This document shows, in pieces, positions 57,861 through 64,000 of a stretch of 64,000 nt of DNA (the stretch's first letter is position 1; each line of letters starts with the position of its first letter). The stretch is from Flavobacterium sp. (GTDB lineage Bacteria; Bacteroidota; Bacteroidia; Flavobacteriales; Flavobacteriaceae), in the NCBI GenBank assembly GCA_024644655.1, contig JAHEHJ010000007.1, positions 1-64,000 on the forward strand, in the 5' to 3' direction. The position numbers and the translations under genes were made by a program. The notes below the pieces were generated by a model. That model had not been told where the DNA came from. It saw only the letters and a list, made by a program, of their open reading frames with translations, and made no database searches.

Positions 57861-57906
57861 AACCGCGCGAAATGCAATTCGACGGAGTCAATCCTTTCGC
57901 GTGGTT
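57861..57906 (+). repeat. REP-like hairpin, copy 1
   Basis: Twelve-base-pair stem with one G-U (57861-57872 with 57895-57906) around a 22-base loop. Its 32-base core (57868-57899) is identical in two other copies. It abuts the stop codon of the RAYT remnant (57908). Confidence 0.88.
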
Positions 57907-57907
57907 T

Positions 57908-58250
57908 CTAAACATCAAAGATTCTAAAAACAACAACATCATCAAGAATTCCTTTTTCTCCTGAATAATCTCTTGCACTACTTTATACATAGTCCTCGGG
58001 ATTGAATACCAAACCAGCCTGCACAGGATTGTCGTGAATATAATCGATTTTTTGTTTGATTACTTTATTGCTCCAAACTTAAATGGGTTTATTATCATGT
58101 CTCCAAACCTTTTTTCTTTTGACAATAAGCTAAGCTCTTCTGTAATAAATCTTTATACTCGTTTCGTATAAATACATCTAACCAGCCAACAACGGCAAAG
58201 CTTATACAATATAGACCCTTTGGATTATGGAATTTATAATTTCTGCTCAT
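57908..58250 (-). pseudogene. REP-associated tyrosine transposase (RAYT), decayed
   Basis: On the minus strand from the ATG at 58250: MSRNYKFHNPKGLYCISFAV, then VGWLDVFIRNEYKDLLQKSL and AYCQKKKG. That is the start of a RAYT (IS200-like, Y1/HUH class), running to a stop at 58095. After a gap and frame change, the end of the same protein is readable down to 57908: VWSNKVIKQKIDYIHDNPVQ, AGLVFNPEDYV-stop-SSARDY, SGEKGILDDVVVF, RIFDV. The middle, with the HUH metal site and the catalytic Tyr, is missing, and a Tyr codon has become TAA. Inverted hairpins flank it. Confidence 0.88.
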
Positions 58251-58302
58251 AAATCATATTTACTGACTATGTAAAAGTAAGAATTTATTTCAATAGTACC
58301 AT

Positions 58303-58336
58303 ACGAAAGGATTGACTCCGTCGAATTGCATTTCGT
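58303..58336 (-). repeat. REP-like hairpin, copy 3 (inverted)
   Basis: Inverted copy of 57868-57899, identical over the 32-base core (58304-58335), with the outer stem pair changed from C-G to A-T and still paired. It sits about 50 bases upstream of the RAYT start, so the pseudogene is bracketed by inverted repeats. Confidence 0.88.
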
Positions 58337-58439
58337 TCGGGAGCGGGGATGCTTCGACCCGGAAAATTTAGAAATAGAAATAAAATAATTAATATTGCAA
58401 ACAATTTAGAGTAAACACCTAAAAATCAATTATAAAGCC

Positions 58440-58447
58440 TACCTTTG
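58440..58447 (+). promoter_or_regulatory. -7 box of the cold-shock gene
   Basis: TACCTTTG fits TAnnTTTG; no clear -33 box was found at the right distance. It is 20 bases before the ATG, so the mRNA leader would be short. Confidence 0.45.
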
Positions 58448-58467
58448 CCTTTTAATAATTTATTTTT

Positions 58468-58659
58468 ATGAACGAAGGAACAATTAAATTTTTCAATGAA
58501 GCCAAAGGCTTCGGATTTATTACGCCAAGTAATGGTGGAGCAGACATATTTGTACATGCAACAGGCCTAAATGGCCAAGTACGTGAAAACGACAAAGTGT
58601 CTTATGATGTATCAAATGGTCAAAAAGGGCCAACTGCAACAAATGTAAACGTTATCTAA
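58468..58659 (+). CDS. Cold-shock protein, CspA family
   Basis: 63 residues: a single OB-fold cold-shock domain with RNP1 (KGFGFI, residues 14-19) and RNP2 (DIFVHA, residues 26-31). It binds single-stranded RNA/DNA and melts secondary structure at low temperature. It lies alone in the middle of the repeat island between REP copies, with its own terminator. The short leader and lack of a long cold-box 5' region differ from E. coli cspA. Confidence 0.96.
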   Translation: MNEGTIKFFNEAKGFGFITPSNGGADIFVHATGLNGQVRENDKVSYDVSNGQKGPTATNVNVI

Positions 58660-58685
58660 GATATATAGTTACAAGTGTTTATCAA

Positions 58686-58714
58686 AAGCCAATCCTTAGG
58701 ATTGGTTTTTTTTT
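58686..58714 (+). terminator. Cold-shock gene terminator
   Basis: Stem CCAATCC/GGATTGG (58689-58695 with 58699-58705), loop TTA, then nine T. Confidence 0.92.
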
Positions 58715-58846
58715 GTTTAGTACTTGAACAGTATGTCCAAGTTCATGCAAAACTATATGCAGAGCAGGCAATAAAACTGTAGAATAAATCATTGGAAAAA
58801 CTCAAAACAACAATCTTAAACCATCAATTCGAAAACAAACCCGATC

Positions 58847-58892
58847 GCGCGGATTTGTACACGAGCTTGCTACTGCCAAAGGAAATCCGTGC
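58847..58892. repeat. GCGCGGATTT hairpin
   Basis: Ten-base-pair stem with one G-U pair (58847-58856 with 58883-58892) around a 26-base loop. I recall similar GCGGATTT/AAATCCG palindromes between genes in other Bacteroidota. It differs in sequence from the REP copies nearby. Confidence 0.65.
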
Positions 58893-58934
58893 CCGCAAAC
58901 TACTTCCCTGCTACTTTATGCACTGCCCCGCTAA

Positions 58935-58976
58935 CGCTCGAAATGCAATTCGACGGAGTCAATCCTTTCGCGTGGT
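58935..58976 (+). repeat. REP-like hairpin, copy 2 (solitary)
   Basis: Same orientation and same 32-base core as copy 1 (58939-58970), followed by the same GTGGTT. Its outer stem has one mismatch. No transposase sequence lies next to it. Confidence 0.88.
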
Positions 58977-58989
58977 TCTATTTTATACT

Positions 58990-59039
58990 CCTGTAAACTG
59001 CGACTGACAACTGAATACTGAATACTGCAAACTGCGACT
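58990..59039 (+). repeat. ACTG-rich degenerate array
   Basis: Words CTGTAAA, CTGCGA, CTGACAA, CTGAATA, CTGAATA, CTGCAAA, CTGCGA follow one another: units of six or seven bases starting CTG and ending A. Nearly the same series as at 57674-57714. Confidence 0.8.
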
Positions 59040-59052
59040 TCTTTCCCAAACC

Positions 59053-59175
59053 TTGTCATGCCAACGAAGGAGGTATCACATCAACCTGAGTACGCAAAAG
59101 TGATAACCCCAAAAGATAACAAATTTCTATCCCCAACTACTGTCCACTGCGACTGAGACTAAAAACTGCGACTGC
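59053..59175 (+). repeat. Composite intergenic repeat, copy 3
   Basis: Same order of blocks as copies 1 and 2, ending in an ACTG array at 59140-59175. It abuts the 3' end of the lipoprotein gene on the other strand. Confidence 0.9.
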
Positions 59176-59186
59176 TCCCCATGCTA

Positions 59187-59771
59187 CTAGTATTTCGGAG
59201 TCTTACTCTGAATGGCATGAATCAAACTATCTTCACTGTGTATGGTAGTCTCAAATTCCTTTTTGTCTGGTAAATTATCCTTTTGATATTGAACCATTAC
59301 GGGCAAAGTCAACACTATTTTTAATACGGTATGACAATCTTCTATAGACAGTTTTTTGTCATTTATAGTTGTATACAGACCTTTTAACTCCTTACTTTTT
59401 TCAAAATACTGTTGGTTGCTTTTCTCTAGTAAGGCAAGGATTCTTTTTCTAGTAACACTGTCTTTGATTACTTGTGCCTGATGGGTTGCAGTAGCATAAT
59501 AATTTTCAGACTTACTAGTATAGTTGTAGTATTTCTTGTGAATCTCACCCGTATCAAAATTTTCGATTTCAGTTTCGATTTTCTGCAATTCAGCCGACTT
59601 TGAAACTAAATCTTGGTAAACCTCTTCGACTAGATTTCCATTTGCACTCCCTCTAGAATACGATTTGTCTTTTAATGCTTCTGGAATTTCTTTAGTATTC
59701 TCTATAGGTGCCGTTTCTTTTTTACAAGAAATTATTGTGATAACAAGCAGTAATACAAGGGTTTTATTCAT
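59187..59771 (-). CDS. Lipoprotein with helical domain, unrecognised
   Basis: 194 residues. Lipobox TIISC (Cys16) after a short hydrophobic signal, an acidic spacer, then a mainly helical domain rich in Glu, Lys and Gln (about 45-150) with two possible coiled coils. No family recognised. It has no close neighbour on its strand; the repeat island begins at its 3' end. Confidence 0.8.
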   Translation of the reverse strand: MNKTLVLLLVITIISCKKETAPIENTKEIPEALKDKSYSRGSANGNLVEEVYQDLVSKSAELQKIETEIENFDTGEIHKKYYNYTSKSENYYATATHQAQVIKDSVTRKRILALLEKSNQQYFEKSKELKGLYTTINDKKLSIEDCHTVLKIVLTLPVMVQYQKDNLPDKKEFETTIHSEDSLIHAIQSKTPKY

Positions 59772-60100
59772 TATTCTTGAAGTTATAAATTAAGTTAATA
59801 TCCGCATTATTAAGCATCAAATTAGTAGTGAAATTCTTCCAAATATACTAATTTTTTCTCAAATACCAATCCGTTTTTGGGACTCTCAAAGTGACTTTTT
59901 CACCCCAAAAGGAACATCTTTCCAATTCCCTAGGACGACTTTTTAGCTCCGTCAAGGTGGAGTTACATGTAGGTCAGGACGGAGGGAAATCTCTGTCAGC
60001 ACGTTCTGGCGAAAAGTTTCGTAAAAAAAGCCCCAAGAAGACAGGCTCCTCGGGGCTTTTATATACATAAAATTTTAAATTGGATAGAATAGAGAGGGCG
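59772..60100. other. Spacer with hairpins, no protein gene
   Basis: Contains a seven-base-pair hairpin CTCCGTC/GACGGAG (59947-59953 with 59978-59984, 24-base loop) and the strong terminator at 60023-60060. The 59880-60020 stretch is richer in G and C than its surroundings. Confidence 0.5.
60023..60060 (-). terminator. Terminator, probably minus strand
   Basis: Nine-base-pair stem AAAAGCCCC/GGGGCTTTT (60026-60034 with 60052-60060). On the minus strand it is followed by seven T; on the plus strand by only four. This suggests a minus-strand transcript coming from 60.1-60.4 kb. Confidence 0.8.
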
Positions 60101-60304
60101 TTAACTAACACAAGGGACCCAACACGCATTCCTGCACCTTGAAACATACACAGTAACTTTCGTGGCTACACGTTGCGTTACAGTCATAGCATCACATACT
60201 ACTTCCACTCTACTCGCTTGGTGGTATACTCCACCCAAAACAAGACCACCCAAGTCTGCCACAGCCAACATTACATACTCTAGTATTCCAATCCAAAGTT
60301 CCAT
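60101..60304 (-). CDS. Possible small protein of unknown function
   Basis: 67 codons on the minus strand. The product has a hydrophobic N-terminal half with Gly-Gly and Gly-rich pairs (about 14-25), then a polar half with a cysteine cluster at the end (C-R-N-A-C-W-V-P-C). A terminator oriented for this strand lies 41 bases downstream, which is the main support. No promoter was found, and an overlapping plus-strand frame (60162-60356) has no terminator. It could also be a non-coding RNA. Confidence 0.35.
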   Translation of the reverse strand: MELWIGILEYVMLAVADLGGLVLGGVYHQASRVEVVCDAMTVTQRVATKVTVYVSRCRNACWVPCVS

Positions 60305-60622
60305 AGGTTTCGTTTTAGGTTTAGCTATTAGACTCTTAAAAAGGGAAAAGGTTTAATTAGAGGGAAAAAAAGGTGGTTGATTGTAGGTGGTTGGTGGTAG
60401 GTTTTAGGTGGTTGGCAGTAGGCAGAATACACTCATAATCTCTTATTACTTCCAATTTCAAATTTCACAATTCGTAAATCGAATATCATAAATCGTATAT
60501 AGGATCTCTATTATTTCCGTAAATTTACAATTCACCACTAAGGCAATACTTTAGACAATCTTTAGAATCCACTAAGTAATTTTAAATAGTAAACGTATAA
60601 TCTTTGCTAAAACTAAAATAAT
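60305..60622. other. Spacer with two simple arrays
   Basis: Holds a GGTGGTTG/GTAGG array (60371-60425) and an AT-rich array (60449-60501), the inverse of the one at 35421-35466. No gene seen. Confidence 0.6.
60449..60501 (-). repeat. AT-rich degenerate array, inverted relative to 35421
   Basis: Read on the minus strand: TATATACGATTTATGATATT then CGATTTACGAATTGTGAAAT and so on, sharing word order with 35421-35466. Confidence 0.5.
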
Positions 60623-61099
60623 ATGATAGCCTCAACACACCTTCATGCGATGGTAATTCATTTTCCCATTGCATTACTTATAATCGGGTTTTTAAGTGAA
60701 TTACTCAGTCTTTTACTAAAGAAACCTTTTTTTAATCAAGCGGCTTTTTACTTATTAATAGTAGGTACTTTTGGAACTATTGTAGCCTATCTATCAGGTG
60801 ATGCTGCAGGCGAAGGTATGGAAGAAGGAACTTTAGGAAAAGCCATAGGGATGCATGAAGAAGCTGCATTGATAACCTTGTGGTTAACCATACTTACATG
60901 CTTAGTATATAGCGCAATACTGATTTTTAAATACCAAAACAAATGGTCAAAATTAATTAGTGTATTACTATTTGCTATGGTAATTGGAGCAGTTACTCGT
61001 ACAGCCTATTTAGGCGGACAATTGGTTTACAAACATGGAGCTGGTGTAGAGTTGGGATTACCTACTTTTAACGAAGCTGACAGTAATTCAAATCCGTAA
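60623..61099 (+). CDS. DUF2231 family membrane protein
   Basis: 158 residues with four transmembrane helices (about 9-30, 40-60, 85-105, 113-135). The family signature is the conserved H-x-M-V-I-H-F-P-I-A-L at the start (HLHAMVIHFPIALLIIGF) and a G-D-A-A-G-E-G motif near 52, plus MHEEAA. Conserved His and Glu in the membrane suggest haem or metal binding, but no function is proven. First gene of a rightward run with a two-component system. Confidence 0.92.
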   Translation: MIASTHLHAMVIHFPIALLIIGFLSELLSLLLKKPFFNQAAFYLLIVGTFGTIVAYLSGDAAGEGMEEGTLGKAIGMHEEAALITLWLTILTCLVYSAILIFKYQNKWSKLISVLLFAMVIGAVTRTAYLGGQLVYKHGAGVELGLPTFNEADSNSNP

Positions 61100-61123
61100 A
61101 AGAGTTCTTAAATAAAAAAACAA

Positions 61124-61801
61124 ATGAGAATTTTAATAGTAGAAGACGAATCGGCTATTTCAGGTTTCTTAAAGGAAGGACTGGAAGAAGAAGGTTTTGC
61201 CGTAGATGTAGCAGATAATGGAAGAAAAGGTCTTGAGCTAGCATTAGATTATATAGATGAATATGATGTAATGCTATTGGATTGGATGTTGCCCGGTGTC
61301 AGTGGCATCGAAATTTGTCGCAGCGTTCGGAAAGTAAACCAAGTGGTTCCAATTATTTTCTTAACCGCTAAAAACACCGTTGACGATACCGTTTTTGGAT
61401 TAGAAACAGGTGCCAACGACTATTTAAAAAAACCTTTTGCTTTCGAAGAATTAGTAGCCCGCATTAGAGTATTAATGCGTAAAAATACTGGCGAACAAAA
61501 CGTTTTTACAACTGGGGATATTCAGTTGAATATTGAAGTACATGAAGTTACCAAAGCAGGAAAACAAATCATATTAACCCAAAAAGAATTTGCGCTATTA
61601 GAGTTATTACTTCGCAACAAAGGTAAAGTGTGCCGGCGTACCCGAATCATGGAAAAAATATGGGATGTGCATTTTGACAAAGACACCGCAGTAATTGACG
61701 TTTTCATCAATGGCTTGCGCAAAAAACTAGATGATAAAGACTCCGAATCTTTTATCCAAACCATAAGGGGTGTCGGATATCGAATTACTATTGAAGAATG
61801 A
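61124..61801 (+). CDS. OmpR-family response regulator (CusR/QseB type)
   Basis: 225 residues: receiver (1-120) with E7/D8, phospho-acceptor D53 in MLLDWMLPGVSG and K in YLKKPFAFEELVARI; winged-helix domain with LTQKEFALLELLLRN and VDVFINGLRKKL-type IDVFINGLRKKLDD. Its TGA overlaps the kinase ATG (ATGA). Confidence 0.95.
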   Translation: MRILIVEDESAISGFLKEGLEEEGFAVDVADNGRKGLELALDYIDEYDVMLLDWMLPGVSGIEICRSVRKVNQVVPIIFLTAKNTVDDTVFGLETGANDYLKKPFAFEELVARIRVLMRKNTGEQNVFTTGDIQLNIEVHEVTKAGKQIILTQKEFALLELLLRNKGKVCRRTRIMEKIWDVHFDKDTAVIDVFINGLRKKLDDKDSESFIQTIRGVGYRITIEE

Positions 61802-63174
61802 AATTAAGCTTTAAAAAAAGAATAGCTACTTATAACTTGATTGCAATTGCAACATTAACTGCAATTGCATTTATTGGTATTTATGCCGTTGTATACTATA
61901 CTTCATACAAGCACTTAGACGACGATATCTTTACCGAAAAATCAGAAGTGTTCTCCAATTTGGATTGGGATGATGATGCCATTATCATGAACAAAATGCC
62001 CGAATGGGAAGAAGCAGAACACAAGCAAATAGAAGTCAACCCAACCTTTATACAGATTGTTGATATAAATGGTGAAACTATTTTTAAATCGGCTAACCTT
62101 CAGAAAAATCACTTTCTCTTTAATCCCAAAAATAAAACAACCGTTTTCTATAACGCAACAATCAACAAACAAAAAATAAGACAAGGACAGTTTCCTATAT
62201 TCAATGACGATAGAAAAATAATTGGACAACTTACCATTGGTGTATCACAACAAGAATCCTATAACGTATTACACAATCTACTAATTGTGCTGCTCACCAC
62301 TTATATTGTAATCATTTCGATTTTATATTTCATTATGATCTTTGTGGCTTCCAAAGCCATCGCTCCTATAAATCAATTGATTCAATCAGCTTCTCAAATT
62401 AATTATGCCAACATCAATTCTCGCTTACCATTACCTGAAAACGCGGATGAAATCCATCAATTAGCAACAACTATTAATGAATTATTGAGTCGATTGGAAA
62501 ACAGCTTTTACCAACAAAAACAATTTACTTCCGATGCTTCACATGAAATGCAAACACCTTTAGCAGGAATCAAGGGTATCATTGAAGTACTTCTGCGAAA
62601 ACCAAGAACCCCAGAGCGGTATGAGGAAAAAATGAGAGAAGTGTTAGTGCAAACCAATCGTTTATCCCAATTACATGACCAATTATTGCAATTGGCACGT
62701 TTAGAATCATCAGTTCTTGTAGCAAAGAAGGAACAAATCTATTTGGCTGAGACCGTTGAAAAAACTATAAAAAATCATAAAGAACATAGCAATAGCAATG
62801 CAATACAAATTCAGAACAATATCCCCACAGCAACAATAGTATGGTCTGACAACCTATTGTTAGAAATGATACTAGATAACTTAATCTCCAATGCTATTAA
62901 ATATAATAAAACAAGGGGAAACATCTTCATCAATTGGGACCAACCAAAAAGAACCTTAAGTATTACAGATGAAGGCATAGGCATTGATTCTGACCAACTA
63001 CCATTCCTGTTTAACCGCTTCTTTAGAGCCGATGATTCCCGAAGTTCTAAAATCCCTGGAAACGGTTTAGGCCTTTCTATTGCAAAGCGTTTGTGTGATA
63101 CTCAAAATATCCAACTATCAGTAAGTAGCATAAAAAGCAAAGGCACTACTTTTCTACTACAATTTCCTGCCTAA
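61798..63174 (+). CDS. Membrane sensor histidine kinase
   Basis: 458 residues: helix 1 (about 12-34), periplasmic domain of about 125 residues, helix 2 (about 160-183), HAMP, HisKA with the His in DASHEMQTPLAGIKG, and HATPase with NLISNAIKYNKTRGN, DEGIGID and GNGLGLSIAKRL. The kinase is of the CusS/heavy-metal group by layout. With the regulator, DUF2231 gene and a ferritin-like lipoprotein downstream, a metal or oxidative stress response is plausible but unproven. Confidence 0.94.
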   Translation: MKLSFKKRIATYNLIAIATLTAIAFIGIYAVVYYTSYKHLDDDIFTEKSEVFSNLDWDDDAIIMNKMPEWEEAEHKQIEVNPTFIQIVDINGETIFKSANLQKNHFLFNPKNKTTVFYNATINKQKIRQGQFPIFNDDRKIIGQLTIGVSQQESYNVLHNLLIVLLTTYIVIISILYFIMIFVASKAIAPINQLIQSASQINYANINSRLPLPENADEIHQLATTINELLSRLENSFYQQKQFTSDASHEMQTPLAGIKGIIEVLLRKPRTPERYEEKMREVLVQTNRLSQLHDQLLQLARLESSVLVAKKEQIYLAETVEKTIKNHKEHSNSNAIQIQNNIPTATIVWSDNLLLEMILDNLISNAIKYNKTRGNIFINWDQPKRTLSITDEGIGIDSDQLPFLFNRFFRADDSRSSKIPGNGLGLSIAKRLCDTQNIQLSVSSIKSKGTTFLLQFPA

Positions 63175-63264
63175 AACTTTAGCTGATTTTAAGATTACAC
63201 TTAGAAAAGGTAAAGACGACCCGTCTGACCTTTACACTATTATAAATCTTTAATCAGTTATCTC

Positions 63265-63480
63265 ATGAAAACGAAAATCATCACCTTAGGCGTACTTCTT
63301 GTAGCACTCCACTTTACTTCTTGTAAAAACAACGAAGCACCAGCACCAGAAACTCCAACAACCACAGTGGCACCAACTCAAGTTGATACAACAAATCAAA
63401 CTGCTGCTACTCCTAAAGATTCTATTGTACCAACAGAAAAAGGAGAAAAAGAAGCCAACGAAAAAAATGAAAAAGAGTAA
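63265..63480 (+). CDS. Small lipoprotein with Pro/Thr/Glu/Lys tail
   Basis: 71 residues. Lipobox HFTSC (Cys20), then a disordered Pro/Thr-rich stretch and a charged tail E-K-G-E-K-E-A-N-E-K-N-E-K-E. It has no recognisable domain. It may be a spacer-like envelope peptide or metal-binding tail; it lies 28 bases before the rubrerythrin-like gene. Confidence 0.8.
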   Translation: MKTKIITLGVLLVALHFTSCKNNEAPAPETPTTTVAPTQVDTTNQTAATPKDSIVPTEKGEKEANEKNEKE

Positions 63481-63507
63481 TTAATCACTGAAATAAAAAT
63501 TGATATC

Positions 63508-64000
63508 ATGAAAAAAACCGGAATTCTATTTTGCCTTTTGGCAACCGTCAGCCTTTCTTTAAATTCTTGTAAAAACGCTGAGGAAAATAAATCAGAAATG
63601 AAAACTCCAGTAGATGCTATGGCCTCTGCAGAAAAATCGGCTATGCCTACAATGAACACCGCAGAAGCTAAAGTAAAGACCATAACCGACTTGCAAGAAG
63701 CTTTTAATGGTGAATCTAATGCTACAGCTCGATACGCAGCCTTTTCTAAAAAAGCAGCCGAGGAAGGACATAAGGAAATTGCTTTATTATTTAAAGCAGC
63801 CTCACTAGCAGAGAAAGTACATGCAGGGAATCACAAAGCGGTACTAGAAGAAATGGGTGTTGCAGTAACGCCAGCAACTATTGATATTAAAGTACTATCA
63901 ACTAAAGAAAACTTAGAGTTTGCCATTAAGGGTGAAACCTATGAAGCCACAACTATGTATCCCAACTTTCTTAAAGATGCCAATACAGCTGGAAATCAGT
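63508..64000 (+). CDS. Rubrerythrin-like ferritin-fold lipoprotein (cut by window end)
   Basis: 164 residues visible, 3' end outside the window. Lipobox SLNSC (Cys21) and an acidic spacer, then a ferritin-like four-helix domain: first helix with the iron ligands in FNGESNATARYAAFSKKAAE, second with ALLFKAASLAEKVHAGNH (E-x-x-H), third with AIKGETYEATTMYPNFLKDA. Rubrerythrins reduce peroxide using a di-iron centre and are normally cytoplasmic; a lipidated, exported version is unusual. Downstream rubredoxin domain cannot be checked. Confidence 0.88.
   Translation, partial: MKKTGILFCLLATVSLSLNSCKNAEENKSEMKTPVDAMASAEKSAMPTMNTAEAKVKTITDLQEAFNGESNATARYAAFSKKAAEEGHKEIALLFKAASLAEKVHAGNHKAVLEEMGVAVTPATIDIKVLSTKENLEFAIKGETYEATTMYPNFLKDANTAGNQ

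Larger units (their letters stand above)
58660..59186. other. Repeat-filled spacer downstream of the cold-shock gene
   Basis: Contains the csp terminator, the hairpin at 58847-58892, REP copy 2, an ACTG array and composite repeat copy 3. The 71-codon frame at 58792-59007 runs through the repeats and is not called. A short readable tail (LEQYVQVHAKLYAEQAIKL-stop, 58722-58783) may be a gene remnant of unknown origin. Confidence 0.6.

Noticed and set aside
57802..57990. 62-codon minus-strand frame
   Set aside because: It reads the RAYT C-terminal end in the wrong frame and then continues into REP copy 1.
58792..59007. 71-codon open frame downstream of the cold-shock gene
   Set aside because: It is made of repeat DNA (hairpin, REP copy 2 and ACTG array).
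57587..59175. CRISPR array
   Set aside because: Three copies of a composite element with large irregular gaps, and no cas genes in the window.
60162..60356. 64-codon plus-strand frame
   Set aside because: It overlaps the minus-strand frame, has no terminator, and its high Pro/Thr/Ser composition is likely an antisense shadow.

Overview
The window is AT-rich chromosomal DNA from a bacterium of the Bacteroidota, most likely a Flavobacterium or close relative. The evidence is as follows: C-terminal sorting domains of the type IX secretion system; Bacteroidota families such as DUF4835, the long FabV and the divergent RpoZ; the cluster bamD-rpoZ-coaBC-DUF4835-recN; promoters of the form TTTG-N18/19-TAnnTTTG; and little sign of Shine-Dalgarno sequences. 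No rRNA, tRNA, CRISPR array, intact transposase or prophage was found.

Layout. 1-2.8 kb is an accessory stretch: an orphan protein whose C-terminus resembles polymorphic-toxin domains, a small superinfection-immunity-like membrane protein, a Coa1-like protein and many intergenic repeats. 2.8-6.5 kb (+) carries a YggS-type PLP protein, a DnaQ/GIY-YIG fusion, miaA and an acyl-ACP thioesterase. 6.5-18.3 kb (-) carries a two-component system, coaE with a glycosyltransferase, fabV, recN, DUF4835, coaBC, rpoZ, bamD and dapA. 18.4-20.1 kb (+) is a 5'-nucleotidase split into two genes. 20-30 kb is mostly housekeeping on the minus strand (ligA, rpsF-rpsR-rplI, priA, a YihY membrane protein, nadC) plus a LytTR regulator. 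30-33.6 kb (+) holds pyrD, an HMG-CoA-lyase-like gene and guaB. 33.8-40.9 kb (+) is a surface region with a T9SS cargo protein and a 1555-residue repeat protein ending in an S74-type chaperone. 41-44.8 kb (-) holds a lipoprotein and a MacAB-like ABC exporter. 45-52.6 kb holds glyA, fahA, gcvT, an S41 protease and yebC. 52.7-57.5 kb holds a large T9SS-exported ice-binding-type protein and a flotillin-like protein. 57.5-60.6 kb is a repeat island around a cold-shock gene. 60.6-64 kb is a DUF2231/two-component/lipoprotein cluster that runs off the end in a rubrerythrin-like lipoprotein.

The most notable hidden structure is in the repeat island. At 57908-58250 (-) lies the wreck of a REP-associated tyrosine transposase (RAYT). 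Its two ends are readable, but the middle with the HUH motif is missing and an in-frame stop is present. It is flanked by inverted copies of a hairpin repeat with an identical 32-nt core, and a third, solitary copy lies at 58935-58976. Around these are composite repeats (57587, 57728, 59053) ending in degenerate seven-base ACTG arrays. A second palindromic family at 1.7-2.6 kb shows a compensatory base-pair change.

Functionally, most genes are core metabolism, replication/repair and envelope biogenesis. The accessory layer is surface and secreted proteins (ice-binding type, repeat adhesin-like, small T9SS protein) that would suit a cold or surface-associated life. That is inference from family membership. 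All similarity calls were made by eye, without database searches.
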